DNA of 64,000 bases, from assembly GCF_002980575.1 (NCBI RefSeq), contig NZ_PVBS01000001.1:1736001-1800000 (forward strand), written 5' to 3'. The notes below the pieces were generated by a model, which saw nothing but the letters and a program-made list of their open reading frames with translations, made no database searches and had not been told where the DNA came from. This stretch comes from Sphingobacterium gobiense. GTDB taxonomy: Bacteria > Bacteroidota > Bacteroidia > Sphingobacteriales > Sphingobacteriaceae. Made by a program: the position numbers and the translations under genes. Positions 36,682 to 45,877 of the stretch are shown piece by piece (within the stretch, counting starts at the first letter, position 1; each line of letters begins with the position of its first letter).

Positions 36682-36689
36682 CAAATTTA
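36682..36689 (-). promoter_or_regulatory. Candidate -7 element for AraC gene
   Basis: The minus strand reads TAAATTTG (TAnnTTTG), 52 nt before the AraC start. Confidence 0.35.
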
Positions 36690-36907
36690 TAAAATATATT
36701 TCTTCTGAAGATTGATCAAACGACGATACTTTCTTTAAACAGTTAAATATGCTAAAGAGAACAACTTCACGACCATATAGCGTCAGACCGTGATAAATAT
36801 GCCTGTGTATATTTTTTTTAACACGGTCCACAGTCATTTGGCATGGATTTGCTGGCATTAAGGGTCATGTAAAAAGACAAAGGAAAAGATCGCCAAAATA
36901 AAAGTGA

Positions 36908-37816
36908 CTAAAACATCTCCTGCGTCAATTCGCTATTCACCATGGCACCTACTAATGTTCCGGCTGCAACAGCATTCGATACAGATCGCATCGGACTTGT
37001 ATTATCACCGCACGCATAGACGCCCGCTACCGTTGTTTTCTGAAAAGCATCCACTTGCAGGTGTCCCATTTCAGTCAGTTCGCAGCCTAAATTGATAGGG
37101 ATGTCACAATGTTGCTCAAAAGGGATAGCGGCATAGGCAGCATCAAAATTTTCTAACGTATTATCCTTAAATACTAAGCTTGTTATCTGTCCGTTCTCGT
37201 GCAGGATTTCTCTGACTTCTTTTTCGATGACCCGAATTTTATGCTTACCCAGTTTATCTAATTGCTCTTCCGTAAATTCAGGCTTTCCGCCTGGTATGAT
37301 GGTAATGTGTTGCGAGAGATTATTCACCAGAGAGGTTAAATGTACCGCGCGTTCTCCATTGGCGACAATAGCCGTCTTTTTCCCACGAACTTCGTAGCCA
37401 TGGCAATAAGGACAATGAATAACGGATTTTCCCCAACAAGCTTCAAAACCTTCTATGTCGGGAAAAATATCTTTGACACCGGTAGCAAAAATTAACTTCT
37501 TGGCAGAAAATATTTCTCCTGAGTGGGTATGAATATCAAAACCCTTTTCGGTTTTAAAACCATGAACCGCTAAATCGTCATAAAATTTCACCGTCTTATA
37601 TTTCAGCACCTGTTCTTTCGCCTTCGCGGCAATATCTGCAGGCACGGAACCGTCGTGAGTTATAAAATTGTGTGAATGTGGTGTGTATCGATTGCAGGGC
37701 TTTCCACTATCGATAACCAATACGTTTTTTAAGGAACGTCCTAACGCCATTGCGGCTGAAAGCCCTGCATAACTACCGCCGACAATGATGACATCTATTG
37801 CATGATTTTGTACCAT
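36908..37816 (-). CDS. Thioredoxin-reductase-like NAD(P)/FAD oxidoreductase
   Basis: The start at 37816 begins right before the FAD-binding beta strand (VIIVGGSYAGLSAAMALGR, about residues 9-27). A redox-active CPYC pair (C135, C138) sits in HCPYCHGYE, and a second nucleotide fold follows (VANGERAVHLTSLV). This matches the low-molecular-weight thioredoxin-reductase-like group. The conserved GVYACGDNTS near the C-terminus binds FAD. True TrxR uses CATC, so the partner may not be thioredoxin. The gene stands alone and has one of the best promoters in the window. Confidence 0.88.
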   Translation of the reverse strand: MVQNHAIDVIIVGGSYAGLSAAMALGRSLKNVLVIDSGKPCNRYTPHSHNFITHDGSVPADIAAKAKEQVLKYKTVKFYDDLAVHGFKTEKGFDIHTHSGEIFSAKKLIFATGVKDIFPDIEGFEACWGKSVIHCPYCHGYEVRGKKTAIVANGERAVHLTSLVNNLSQHITIIPGGKPEFTEEQLDKLGKHKIRVIEKEVREILHENGQITSLVFKDNTLENFDAAYAAIPFEQHCDIPINLGCELTEMGHLQVDAFQKTTVAGVYACGDNTSPMRSVSNAVAAGTLVGAMVNSELTQEMF

Positions 37817-37847
37817 ATTACTGTCCTGATCTTTCTTTTTGTTACTG

Positions 37848-37887
37848 CAAAGGTAGATATAGTTTTTATTATTGCAACACAATTGCA
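37848..37887 (-). promoter_or_regulatory. Promoter with overlapping palindrome for the flavoprotein gene
   Basis: On the minus strand TTG (37875-37877) and TACCTTTG (37848-37855) are separated by 19 nt, fitting the Bacteroidota -33/-7 consensus, with the start codon 31 nt beyond. TGCAA-N5-TTGCA (37873-37887) is a perfect inverted repeat covering the -33 box, so it is a likely repressor site. Confidence 0.65.
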
Positions 37888-38010
37888 TTAAAATTATATA
37901 AGTACGGCATGTTTAAAATGTGTAAAGTAAGTGCAGACTCGCCACCACTTCCCCAGCAGGACTAGCGCCAATCCAGTCCTACGAATATAGTCATACACCG
38001 CTGCAATCTG

Positions 38011-38274
38011 TCACTTTGTTAGCTTTTCTGGGTCGACTATGGAATAGATATCTTGAATTAGACCATCATTATTTAATTGGAGGATATGACAATTATGTAA
38101 TTTATCATTTTCCCAAAAGCGAATCGCAGGTTGATGATTAAAAGATTGAAAAGTAAATTCTTTGCCGAGCAGAAATTGTTGCTGTATTGTGTCCATAGAC
38201 TTATTATCTGGTGTGCTGTCACAGGATTGGAAAAGAAATGCTATTGACAGATATATTGTAGAAAGTTTTTTCAT
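38011..38274 (-). CDS. Short lipoprotein with SnoaL/NTF2-like half domain
   Basis: An 87-residue ORF begins with a lipoprotein signal (Cys near residue 18). It continues with a segment (FTFQSFNHQPAIRFWEN, ILQLNNDGLIQDIYSIVDPEKL) that resembles the C-terminal half of the SnoaL/NTF2-like domain found at the end of SigJ-type sigma factors. A complete domain would need about 50 more residues. The gene is therefore either a very small exported relative or a fusion made by deletion. It follows the DUF1905 gene by 15 nt. Confidence 0.5.
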   Translation of the reverse strand: MKKLSTIYLSIAFLFQSCDSTPDNKSMDTIQQQFLLGKEFTFQSFNHQPAIRFWENDKLHNCHILQLNNDGLIQDIYSIVDPEKLTK

Positions 38275-38289
38275 CGGTTTGTCTATCCA

Positions 38290-38772
38290 TTATAAAGGAT
38301 TGCGACCAATAAATCGATTTTTTCCAAGCAGAAAACCAACGGCACGCCTTATATTTTCGGTGCGGCTTGCTGGTGTTTTCAATGTGGAAATATATCGGAT
38401 GATTTCTTTCTTTAAATAGGGTGGCTGCGCTTGAAAAATAGCATTTGCTTTACTGTTTTTAGAAAGAGCCTCCATGAAATCTGCTGGAATATCTAGTATG
38501 TTTTCTGTTTGGTTATAACCGATAGACACGATTATTACTTCACCTATTCTTTTAGGCGATGCAGGTAACATTTTCATGTTGATGTAAAGCCGCCAGGAGC
38601 CTTTAAACCGGACCAGCGTCTGCGCATAAGGTTTCTCATTCACATAACCTTTTACCGGAATTGGCCCTTTATCGCGTCCTGCATCCTGAAAAATAGTGTT
38701 CAGGATATGTTCCGGAACAAAGACAAAGGGATTGATACCTATAATGTCCAACGAAGCTTTGAATTCATCCAT
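38290..38772 (-). CDS. DUF1905 / YdeI-like protein
   Basis: The start at 38772 gives 160 residues. Residues of about 1-90 match the DUF1905 beta-barrel (FVPEHILNTIF, VKGYVNEKPYAQTLVRFKGSWRLYIN). Residues of about 110-160 match the YdeI/OmpD-associated helical tail (LKKEIIRYISTLKTPASRTENIRRAVGFLLG). The combination is common in Bacteroidota and has no established function. It is first in a small unit with the short lipoprotein. Confidence 0.8.
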   Translation of the reverse strand: MDEFKASLDIIGINPFVFVPEHILNTIFQDAGRDKGPIPVKGYVNEKPYAQTLVRFKGSWRLYINMKMLPASPKRIGEVIIVSIGYNQTENILDIPADFMEALSKNSKANAIFQAQPPYLKKEIIRYISTLKTPASRTENIRRAVGFLLGKNRFIGRNPL

Positions 38773-38868
38773 ATTTCTGTTCGAATTTATGGATAAACTT
38801 CTGTTTGGCAAAGTACCATTGGTAAACCGATTATAACGAGATAGGGAAAGAACTCATGTGTTAGTGGT

Positions 38869-39131
38869 TTATGGTTGTACAATAAAATTCATAAACTCCA
38901 CTGGAGTATTACCAGTGACAGGATCATACGCATAGACCATCAGTTCATATTCGCCTGTATTTTTAATGTATTTTCTGGCAAGCATTTTAGTGAAATATAC
39001 TGATGTGTTCGCGGTGATAGGATATTGATAATAAATCCTGAAATTTCCAAAATCACACCATCGCCCAAAATGTGCTTACCTGGGATGAGCCACATCTCTG
39101 TACTGGCCGCTATCTGAGCACTTCGCTTGTT
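38869..39131 (-). pseudogene. Frameshifted gene remnant of unknown family
   Basis: Downstream of idi, two overlapping minus-strand frames each read as protein. One covers the upstream part (…AASTEMWLIPGKHILGDG…). The other covers the downstream part (…GNFRIYYQYPIT, IKNTGEYELMVYAYDPVTG) and stops at 38869-38871. The coding character changes frame near 39050. This suggests a decayed gene with at least one frameshift. The family is not recognised. Confidence 0.4.
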
Positions 39132-39144
39132 ACAAATATCTTTT

Positions 39145-39663
39145 TCACGGTTCTATTTTTGAAAGTAATTCCGGAAAAGCCTGCCTGAACCACACGGTAT
39201 AATGCCATGGATTCTCATTTATATCCGATAGAATTTCAGCGGTATTCATCCATTTGTAATCCGATGCTTCATCTTTGTTTAAAATCGGATTTTGGTTAGT
39301 TTGCCCTATAAAAACATAATCTAGCTCGTGCTCGATTAAATTGTTTTCAACAGGTTCGTTGTATATAAAAGAGTAAATCAGTTTCAAGTCACATTTTATA
39401 CCCATTTCATAATACAACCGCTCGATGGCACTCATCGTTATGTCTTCACTCCATTGCGGATGGGAACAACAGGTATTGGTCCACAAACCACCACCGTGAT
39501 ACTTGTTGGCAGCTCTTTTTTGCAAAAGCAACGCTCCCTCATCGTTAAAAATAAACACTGAAAATGCCCTGTGGAGCTCCCCTTGCTGATGAGCAAGCAA
39601 TTTTTCCATCTCTCCGATAGCATTATCCTCTATATCTACAAGGACGACTTTATTTCTTTCCAT
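39145..39663 (-). CDS. idi: Isopentenyl-diphosphate delta-isomerase, type I
   Basis: The enzyme interconverts IPP and DMAPP and so feeds isoprenoid synthesis. The 172 residues carry a Nudix-like fold with the catalytic Cys in TNTCCSHP (about 62-69), HRAFSVFIFN near 31-40, and the metal/acid region ending IEHELDYVF near 110-118. It is the last gene of the carotenoid operon, 2 nt after the photolyase gene, which fits a role in supplying precursor for the crt genes. Confidence 0.95.
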   Translation of the reverse strand: MERNKVVLVDIEDNAIGEMEKLLAHQQGELHRAFSVFIFNDEGALLLQKRAANKYHGGGLWTNTCCSHPQWSEDITMSAIERLYYEMGIKCDLKLIYSFIYNEPVENNLIEHELDYVFIGQTNQNPILNKDEASDYKWMNTAEILSDINENPWHYTVWFRQAFPELLSKIEP

Positions 39664-39665
39664 AT

Positions 39666-40970
39666 TTACGTATTTTCTTTTACCGCATCTCCATACACTT
39701 TCAAAGCTCTTTCCCGTGCAAAGCTATGTTCAACAATAGGTTTGGGATAGCTTTCGGCACCAAATTCGGGAACCCATTTTTTGATGTATGTTAAATCTTT
39801 ATCGAATTTTTCGGTTTGTCTAGCCGGATTAAAAACCCTGAAATACGGGGCGGCATCACAACCCGAACCTGCTGCCCATTGCCAGTTCCCATTATTGGCA
39901 GATAAATCGTAATCATTAAGTTTTTGAGCAAAATAAGCCTCGCCCCAACGCCAGTCTATTAATAAATGTTTACACAAAAAGCTCGCAGCAATCATCCGAA
40001 CACGATTGTGCATATAGCCTGTTTCGTTCAGTTGCCGCATTCCTGCATCGACTATCGCATACCCTGTTTTTCCCGCACACCATTGTTCAAATTCCCACTC
40101 ATCATTTCGCCATTGGATAGCGTCATATTTAGCTTTGAACGATTGATTGACAACTTTAGGGAAACGATACAGTATCTGCATAAAAAATTCACGCCAGATT
40201 AGTTCGTTCAACCAGATTTGATTGTGCCCCAAAGCAAAAGCCACACATTTACGAATACTAATTGTTCCGAAACGCAAAGCAATACCAAGTTGGGTAGTCC
40301 GTTGCGATGCCGGATAATCCCGATATTTGTCATATTCATCGATTATCGAAGCATCCAATTTGGGCGTTTCAAAAGTCATATCCGCTTTTTCAAAACCAAT
40401 TTCTTTTAAAGAATGAATCTCTTTATAATCTTGCTTTAGAAAATTTGTAAAATAAGTTTGGTATGGCTTATAATGATCTTCTATTAATCGTTCTTTCCAT
40501 TTTTTGGAATATGGTGTATAAACTGTATAAGGCGTTCCGTCGTTTTTCAGCAAATCGCTTTTATCAAAAATTACCTGGTCTTTGAATGCGCTGAAAGGAA
40601 TGTTTTGTTCTTTGTATAAATGATAAATTTCGGTATCTCTTTTAATGGCTTGGGGTTCGTAATCCCGATTGAAAAAAACGGATTGAACGGCATATTTTTC
40701 AGAAAGCATCTTGAAAATATCTGCCGGATTTCCATAGAATGTATTTAGTCTTGTATTTGACGATTTTAGTTCCGTGTTTATTTTTGAGAGTGCCTGATGA
40801 ATGTAATCCACTCTTCGGTCTTGCTTATCCTCAAAGTGTTTCAAAATATTCGTATCGAAAATAAAAATTGGCAAAACAGGACATTCCGAAGCTAATGCCT
40901 GACATAAACCTACATTGTCTTCTAAACGCAAATCTCTGCGAAACCAAAAAATGGAAACTTTATTTTTCAT
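39666..40970 (-). CDS. phrB: Deoxyribodipyrimidine photolyase
   Basis: Light-driven repair of pyrimidine dimers. The 434 residues start FWFRRDLRLEDNVGL, the photolyase signature, with an antenna-binding alpha/beta domain (1-130). They end in the FAD-binding helical domain (about 200-430): ELIWREFFMQILYRFP, CAGKTGYAIVDAGMRQLNETGYMHNRVRMI, DWRWGEAYFAQKLNDYDLSANNGNWQW. It fits class I CPD photolyases. It lies inside the carotenoid operon, 34 nt after the lycopene cyclase gene, so light protection by pigment and DNA repair are expressed together. Confidence 0.95.
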   Translation of the reverse strand: MKNKVSIFWFRRDLRLEDNVGLCQALASECPVLPIFIFDTNILKHFEDKQDRRVDYIHQALSKINTELKSSNTRLNTFYGNPADIFKMLSEKYAVQSVFFNRDYEPQAIKRDTEIYHLYKEQNIPFSAFKDQVIFDKSDLLKNDGTPYTVYTPYSKKWKERLIEDHYKPYQTYFTNFLKQDYKEIHSLKEIGFEKADMTFETPKLDASIIDEYDKYRDYPASQRTTQLGIALRFGTISIRKCVAFALGHNQIWLNELIWREFFMQILYRFPKVVNQSFKAKYDAIQWRNDEWEFEQWCAGKTGYAIVDAGMRQLNETGYMHNRVRMIAASFLCKHLLIDWRWGEAYFAQKLNDYDLSANNGNWQWAAGSGCDAAPYFRVFNPARQTEKFDKDLTYIKKWVPEFGAESYPKPIVEHSFARERALKVYGDAVKENT

Positions 40971-41004
40971 TCAAAGATGGATTACTGTTCAATATTTGTT
41001 CGCA

Positions 41005-41727
41005 TCAAAGTTCTTGGCTGACTATGCGTTTTTTATTTTCATCTAAAGTGTGTTTAAACCGCTTAAAAAAATACAGTACCAAAAGAAATTGCGTATAGCC
41101 GTATACGGCATCTTCTACAGGTATCGTGAGCATGCGTATGCCAAGAAAATGATTTGGGTTGTAATTTACGATAGGCGCTTCCAATCCTGTTCCTGTCAAC
41201 ACCCCATTTACAGGGAAGAAACCTAGCATCAGCACCGTAAAAACAAGTGATGCCTTGCCGATCCAGCGTGCACGGACAACAAAATGCAGATAGATTAAGG
41301 TTACTATCGTGGCGATAGCTGTTACCAGTGTATAGATTTTGTCGTGATGCAATAGAGCTATCAGCGAACACACAATTACACTGACAAAAACAATCAAGTT
41401 ATTCATTCCCGAAAGCCAATCCAACTTGAAAAATTTGTCAAAACAGAAATAAGTAAACACGCAAGAAAAGGGAATACAGATAAAAAACAGCCATTCTTCC
41501 AAAGGTAATCCGGCGACGACTATTCCGAGTGTGTAATCGGTATTGAACCACCAAACACCCGTTGCCGTAAACCAAATATCCCAAGCAATGAAAGGAATGG
41601 CCACCAAAATAGCCGATTTCAGAAATGCCGCGAAGTGGCGATTAAACAGTATCCGCTTGTCAAAAGATGCGATGAAACAAATGATGACCGTGAAAAATAA
41701 TATCAATGCGTAAGTATATACTTTCAT
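41005..41727 (-). CDS. crtY: Lycopene beta-cyclase, fused CrtYc-CrtYd type
   Basis: The 240 residues form about seven transmembrane helices and contain two acidic motifs of this cyclase family, PLEEWLFFICIP (about 75-86) and IPVEDAVYGYTQF (about 204-216), one from each half of the CrtYcd fusion. It is unrelated to the FAD-dependent CrtY. It would cyclise lycopene to beta-carotene in the membrane. It follows crtZ by 3 nt in the operon. The symbol is for function; crtYcd is the more exact name. Confidence 0.9.
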   Translation of the reverse strand: MKVYTYALILFFTVIICFIASFDKRILFNRHFAAFLKSAILVAIPFIAWDIWFTATGVWWFNTDYTLGIVVAGLPLEEWLFFICIPFSCVFTYFCFDKFFKLDWLSGMNNLIVFVSVIVCSLIALLHHDKIYTLVTAIATIVTLIYLHFVVRARWIGKASLVFTVLMLGFFPVNGVLTGTGLEAPIVNYNPNHFLGIRMLTIPVEDAVYGYTQFLLVLYFFKRFKHTLDENKKRIVSQEL

Positions 41728-41730
41728 TTT

Positions 41731-42183
41731 TTAGCGGTTTTTAAAAAACATCCTGAAATATTTGAAAGGCACATACAGAAATCCGAAACATTCGCCATCT
41801 TCTTTTCCCGTATGCTTGTGATGTTGTTTATGAGCCCTGCGTAGTGCCAGGAAATAAGGGTTTTTGATGTTTGTGAAATATCTAAGTCTTTGATGAATAA
41901 AAATATCGTGTACAAAAAAATAGGCCATTCCATACAGCATAATCCCCAAACCAATAAAGAATAAGTAATTAAACTCCTCTAATGACCCGAAATACATCAA
42001 GGCGATCGTTGGCGAGGCAAATATCACAAAGAAATAATCGTTCTTTTCAAAAATGCCCTCATTGCTGTGGTCGTGGTGATCTTTGTGCAGAAACCACAGA
42101 AAACCATGCATCACATATTTGTGGATAATCCAAGTTGCTCCTTCCATCAAGATAAATGTGAGCAATGTGATTAATAAGTTCAT
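41731..42183 (-). CDS. crtZ: Beta-carotene hydroxylase
   Basis: The 150-residue membrane diiron enzyme of the fatty acid hydroxylase superfamily has all His clusters: HKYVMH (21-26), HKDHHDH (33-39), HDIFIHQR and HKQHHKH (about 107-114 and 128-134). It hydroxylates beta-ionone rings, giving zeaxanthin from beta-carotene. No ketolase (crtW) lies in the window. It sits between a small exported protein gene (55-nt gap) and the cyclase (3-nt gap). Confidence 0.93.
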   Translation of the reverse strand: MNLLITLLTFILMEGATWIIHKYVMHGFLWFLHKDHHDHSNEGIFEKNDYFFVIFASPTIALMYFGSLEEFNYLFFIGLGIMLYGMAYFFVHDIFIHQRLRYFTNIKNPYFLALRRAHKQHHKHTGKEDGECFGFLYVPFKYFRMFFKNR

Positions 42184-42238
42184 ACAAAAATGATTTTTAA
42201 AATTGTTGTTCTCTGTATAAATTGAGTTTTCATTTTTT

Positions 42239-42694
42239 TTAATCTTTTAAAAGTTTTTCCATATTCTTTTTCAGAATATCCGAATTAATTTGGTTGCGAT
42301 TTTTCTTAATAAATTCAGTATCCTCTTTAATGTTTGATTTGTAGCCCAAAAAAGAGGGCGCATTTTTCTGAACAGAAAGCCGAATAAACCTTAACTCAGC
42401 ATTATTAGGATCTTTTTTAATAGCTTGTTCTATGTTGTTCTTTCCTTTATTGAATGTATTCAGTTTGCTAATCGGACTAAAAACGTGGTTTGCCCTAATG
42501 GTTTGCAAGCCCCCCAAATATCCTAAAAGCGTCACCGAGTTGTCTTTTGTTTTTTCAAGTTCGGTAATCGTTTGTTGGCACAATGCTTTATCCGATAAAA
42601 ACGCATTGTAATTTGTTCTCACTTTATCTAAAATGCTAACATCAAAACTTGTCAGAAAAAATAAAGCCGGCATAATCAACGTAAAAATTTTCAT
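42239..42694 (-). CDS. Small exported protein of the carotenoid operon
   Basis: A 151-residue protein with a short N-terminal hydrophobic signal (IFTLIMPALFFLTSF) and a mostly helical, Lys/Asn-rich body, including the TPR-like segment IKKDPNNAELRFIRL near 93-107. Its start overlaps the crtB stop by 1 nt, and crtZ follows 55 nt later, so it is an integral operon member. No family is recognised. A periplasmic role in pigment metabolism or envelope assembly is only an inference from position. Confidence 0.7.
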   Translation of the reverse strand: MKIFTLIMPALFFLTSFDVSILDKVRTNYNAFLSDKALCQQTITELEKTKDNSVTLLGYLGGLQTIRANHVFSPISKLNTFNKGKNNIEQAIKKDPNNAELRFIRLSVQKNAPSFLGYKSNIKEDTEFIKKNRNQINSDILKKNMEKLLKD

Positions 42695-43530
42695 TACAAA
42701 AAAGCTGTTTTATACCTTACATAACTTTTGAACGCTACATAAGCTTTTTCGGAATTGGGAATACGGACCCTGCTATTCAGTATCTCCATTGATGATTTTC
42801 GTTTTATTTTTTGAAATAAAGCAAAGTAATATTTATAAGCCAGATACACCCCAAAGATTGAAGAACTAGGGAGCTTTTTAATACCGACTAGAGCTTCTTT
42901 AAATTCTTCTTCAATCTCTGTTTCAATTTCCCATTTCACAGCATTATCAAATACATTCATATCGATATTTGGAAAATAAGTGCGTCCCAAAATCTGATAA
43001 TCATCTTTCAAATCCCTCAAAAAATTGATTTTCTGAAAAGCTGAACCCAGCTTCATGGCATAAGGTTTCAGCTCCTCGTATTTCTCTTTATTTCCATTGG
43101 TAAAAACCTGCAAACACATCAAGCCAACCACTTCTGCTGAACCGAAAATATATTCTTTGTACAATTCAGGATTGTAATCTACTGGCTGTAAATCCATTTC
43201 CATACTGTGCAAAAACTGGTCAATCAGACTTTTGTGAATAGCGTATTTATGCACCGTTTCCTGAAAGGACTGTAAAATAGGATTCAGAGAGATTTTTTCT
43301 GATATAGCGTTTTCAGTTTCAATTTTCAAACGATTCAGCAGTTTGCTTTTATCATAATCGTGAAAGCTGTCTACGATTTCGTCTGCCAGTCGCACGTATC
43401 CGTAAATTGCATAGATAGCAGTACGAATAGCGGGATTTAGCGCCAAAATACCCAAAGAAAAACTTGTGCTGTATTTTTGGGTGGTCATCTTACTTACCGA
43501 GTAAGAAAGTTCGTCAAATAACTGTTTCAT
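42694..43530 (-). CDS. crtB: Phytoene synthase
   Basis: It condenses two GGPP molecules to phytoene. The 278 residues have the squalene/phytoene synthase pattern: the first Asp-rich motif VRLADEIVDSF (about 46-56), EYIFGSAEVVGLM (about 125-137), and the second Asp-rich motif INFLRDLKDDYQILGRTYFP (about 168-187). It is 5 nt downstream of crtI. GGPP synthase (crtE) is not in this window and must be elsewhere. Confidence 0.95.
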   Translation of the reverse strand: MKQLFDELSYSVSKMTTQKYSTSFSLGILALNPAIRTAIYAIYGYVRLADEIVDSFHDYDKSKLLNRLKIETENAISEKISLNPILQSFQETVHKYAIHKSLIDQFLHSMEMDLQPVDYNPELYKEYIFGSAEVVGLMCLQVFTNGNKEKYEELKPYAMKLGSAFQKINFLRDLKDDYQILGRTYFPNIDMNVFDNAVKWEIETEIEEEFKEALVGIKKLPSSSIFGVYLAYKYYFALFQKIKRKSSMEILNSRVRIPNSEKAYVAFKSYVRYKTAFL

Positions 43531-43535
43531 ATTAC

Positions 43536-45008
43536 TCAGTTTTTTATTTTGATTATTTCGTTGGCTACAATTTTTCCTGATATGATTGACGGCGGAACGC
43601 CAGGCCCCGGAACCGTCAGCTGACCTGTATAGAACAAATTTCTCAGCTTTTTGTTGCTGATTTTGGGTTTCAAAACCGCCGTTTGACCAAGTGTATTTGC
43701 CAAACCATAAGCATTGCCACCATAAGCATTGTAGTCAGCCATAAAATCGCTGACACAATAACTTCTTTTATATTCAATTTTAGACTGTAAATCGCTTATG
43801 CCTGTGTGCTTTTCGATTCTTGAAAGCATTTGTGCTAAGTATTTTTCCCGAATACATTCCTCATCGTTCATTCCGATAGCCAAAGGCATCAGCAAAAACA
43901 AATTTTCTTTTCCTTCCGGAGCAACGCTATCATCAGTTTTTGACGGACAACACGCGTAAAACAATGGTTTTTCCGGCCACTTTTTTCCTTTATAGATACA
44001 GTCAATATGTTCGTCCAATTCATTCTCAAAGAAGAGCGTATGGTGTTTCAGATTGGGAATGGTTTCATTGATACCTAAATAGAAAATGAGGCTCGATGGT
44101 GCAAATGTTTTTTTCTTCCAATAATCGTCATTATAATTTCTATACGGTGCATCTAAGAGTGTTTCGGTATGCTGATAATCCGAAGAAGCAACCACGGCAT
44201 CAAATTCATATTTTTCGTCATTGATAGTCAAATAACTCACCTTATCATTTTGTGTATTAATGCGTTCAACGGTTTTATTAAAATGAAAATGTACACCTTG
44301 CTTTTCGGCTACACTTTTCATGGCCAGCACTAATTGATAAAAGCCACCCAGAGGATAATGCGTTCCCAAAGCATACCCTCCATAGTTCATCAAGCTGTAC
44401 ATTGCCGGAATATTTTTGGGAGAGGCACCCAAGAAAATCACGGGAAATTCCATCAGCGTTCTTAACTTTTGACTTTTAAAATATCGAGCAACATAAGTTC
44501 GGAAACTGGTCAGCAGATCTAACTTTAAGGCACTTTTCGCTATTTTGGGAGAAATAAATTCCGCCCAGTTATGACAAGGTTTATTCACAAAATCTTTCAT
44601 TCCGATTTCATATTTGAATTTTGCCGATTGCATAAATTTTTGCAACTGCGATGCTGCACCTTTTTCGATTTTTTCAAAGACGGTTTTTAATTCCGCTAAA
44701 CTTTCAGGCACGTCAATTTTCTCATCGGAAAAAATCATCTCAAACTGTGGATTTAAAGAAACCAACTCAAAGAAATCAGCCGTTTTGCAACCGAAATCGG
44801 CAAAGAAACCTTCCATAATATCAGGCATCCAATACCAGCTTGGCCCCATATCAAACACGTAACCTTGTTCGATCGTAAATTGCCTTGCTCGGCCACCTGA
44901 TTGGTCGTGCTTTTCAAAAACATGTACATCATTTCCTGCTTTGGCCAGATATGCAGCAGCCGATAAACCCGAAAATCCCGAACCGATAACAGCTATCTTC
45001 TTTTTCAT
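43536..45008 (-). CDS. crtI: Phytoene desaturase
   Basis: The FAD-dependent desaturase converts phytoene to lycopene in four steps. The 490 residues begin with the Rossmann motif [19 protein letters not shown] (about 6-24) and [15 protein letters not shown]. The C-terminal signature [22 protein letters not shown] (about 458-479) is diagnostic of CrtI-type enzymes. Its start overlaps the MarR stop by 4 nt (ATGA), so the regulator and enzyme are coupled in translation. Confidence 0.96.
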   Translation of the reverse strand: MKKKIAVIGSGFSGLSAAAYLAKAGNDVHVFEKHDQSGGRARQFTIEQGYVFDMGPSWYWMPDIMEGFFADFGCKTADFFELVSLNPQFEMIFSDEKIDVPESLAELKTVFEKIEKGAASQLQKFMQSAKFKYEIGMKDFVNKPCHNWAEFISPKIAKSALKLDLLTSFRTYVARYFKSQKLRTLMEFPVIFLGASPKNIPAMYSLMNYGGYALGTHYPLGGFYQLVLAMKSVAEKQGVHFHFNKTVERINTQNDKVSYLTINDEKYEFDAVVASSDYQHTETLLDAPYRNYNDDYWKKKTFAPSSLIFYLGINETIPNLKHHTLFFENELDEHIDCIYKGKKWPEKPLFYACCPSKTDDSVAPEGKENLFLLMPLAIGMNDEECIREKYLAQMLSRIEKHTGISDLQSKIEYKRSYCVSDFMADYNAYGGNAYGLANTLGQTAVLKPKISNKKLRNLFYTGQLTVPGPGVPPSIISGKIVANEIIKIKN

Positions 45009-45667
45009 AAGTTTGTATTATTTAAGGCTTTTTCCAACAAATATTCGGGTTCTATATTTTTGTCATAAATCGGCTTATGAAAGTCATTGAGCTTATCGAG
45101 CAAGCGGATCAATTCCATTTTTTCATTTTTGGTTAAATCTCCTGTAACAATTTTAGTTGCTTTTCTGATTTTATCCATTTGCTTATCCAAAACCTGAATA
45201 CCTTTGTCAGTAATTTTCAAAACCTTACTTCTTTTATCGATTTCCGAAGCTGCTTGGTTTACCCACCCTTTTGAAATTAAGCGATTGATAATCTGCATTC
45301 CGACAGGTTTTTCGTGGACGTTCTTTTTTATCAACTCCATTTTTGTCATCTCACCAAAGGCTTTTAGATTGATGAGGTAAATAAAATCTTCCTGCGACGA
45401 AAAATCGGAGCCGAAAATTGCCGACTTTGAATAGCTTTTAGCATAGCGGTTCATATGCACAATTAATGTATTTATGACACTTTCGGGACTTCGACCGTTC
45501 TCTTTCCCTTCCCAATTAGGCTCGGTAGTCGAGTTCTCGTCATTATAATTTATAAAAATCCACTTTTTGAAATCATCGATGGTAACTGCCGACTTATTCA
45601 AACCGGTATTTTGATTTTCAAATTCCACGACCAAATCAAGTATATCTTTAATCAAATTATAATTCAT
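45005..45667 (-). CDS. MarR-like winged-helix regulator of the carotenoid operon
   Basis: A 220-residue protein with a winged-helix DNA-binding domain at about 75-170 ([59 protein letters not shown]), followed by a helical dimer region. This is the MarR arrangement. As first gene, with an operator-like repeat at its promoter, it probably represses the whole operon and responds to an unknown ligand or to oxidation. It overlaps crtI by 4 nt. Confidence 0.85.
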   Translation of the reverse strand: MNYNLIKDILDLVVEFENQNTGLNKSAVTIDDFKKWIFINYNDENSTTEPNWEGKENGRSPESVINTLIVHMNRYAKSYSKSAIFGSDFSSQEDFIYLINLKAFGEMTKMELIKKNVHEKPVGMQIINRLISKGWVNQAASEIDKRSKVLKITDKGIQVLDKQMDKIRKATKIVTGDLTKNEKMELIRLLDKLNDFHKPIYDKNIEPEYLLEKALNNTNL

Positions 45668-45685
45668 ACATAATCAATTTGTTCA

Positions 45686-45719
45686 CAAATATACTAATTA
45701 TAATTAATATAGTATATTT
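45686..45719 (-). promoter_or_regulatory. Promoter and operator of the carotenoid operon
   Basis: AAATATACTA (45687-45696) and TAGTATATTT (45710-45719) are perfect 10-bp inverted arms with a 13-nt centre. On the minus strand the proximal arm overlaps TATATTTG (45686-45693), a TAnnTTTG -7 element 18 nt from the marR start codon. A repressor bound here would block initiation. Autoregulation by the MarR protein is the likely meaning. Confidence 0.6.
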
Positions 45720-45877
45720 TTATACTTTTTAATAACGGTATAATTTATCTTTTAGTTTTTTTGGTCGGATGCGATATTAAGCAGTGTATTCCCGGTGGAG
45801 TATCCGCTTGTTTGAATTCTAGGATATTTGGCTTAAATTTATTTCTACCTTATTACTACTCGAAAAAAATTGAATTT

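Noticed and set aside
36619..36858. 79-codon minus-strand ORF upstream of AraC
   Set aside because: It overlaps the AraC start and promoter and has no recognisable protein features.
37958..37980. AGGACT/AGTCCT hairpin
   Set aside because: Short stem and no T-run; the position between genes is the only support.
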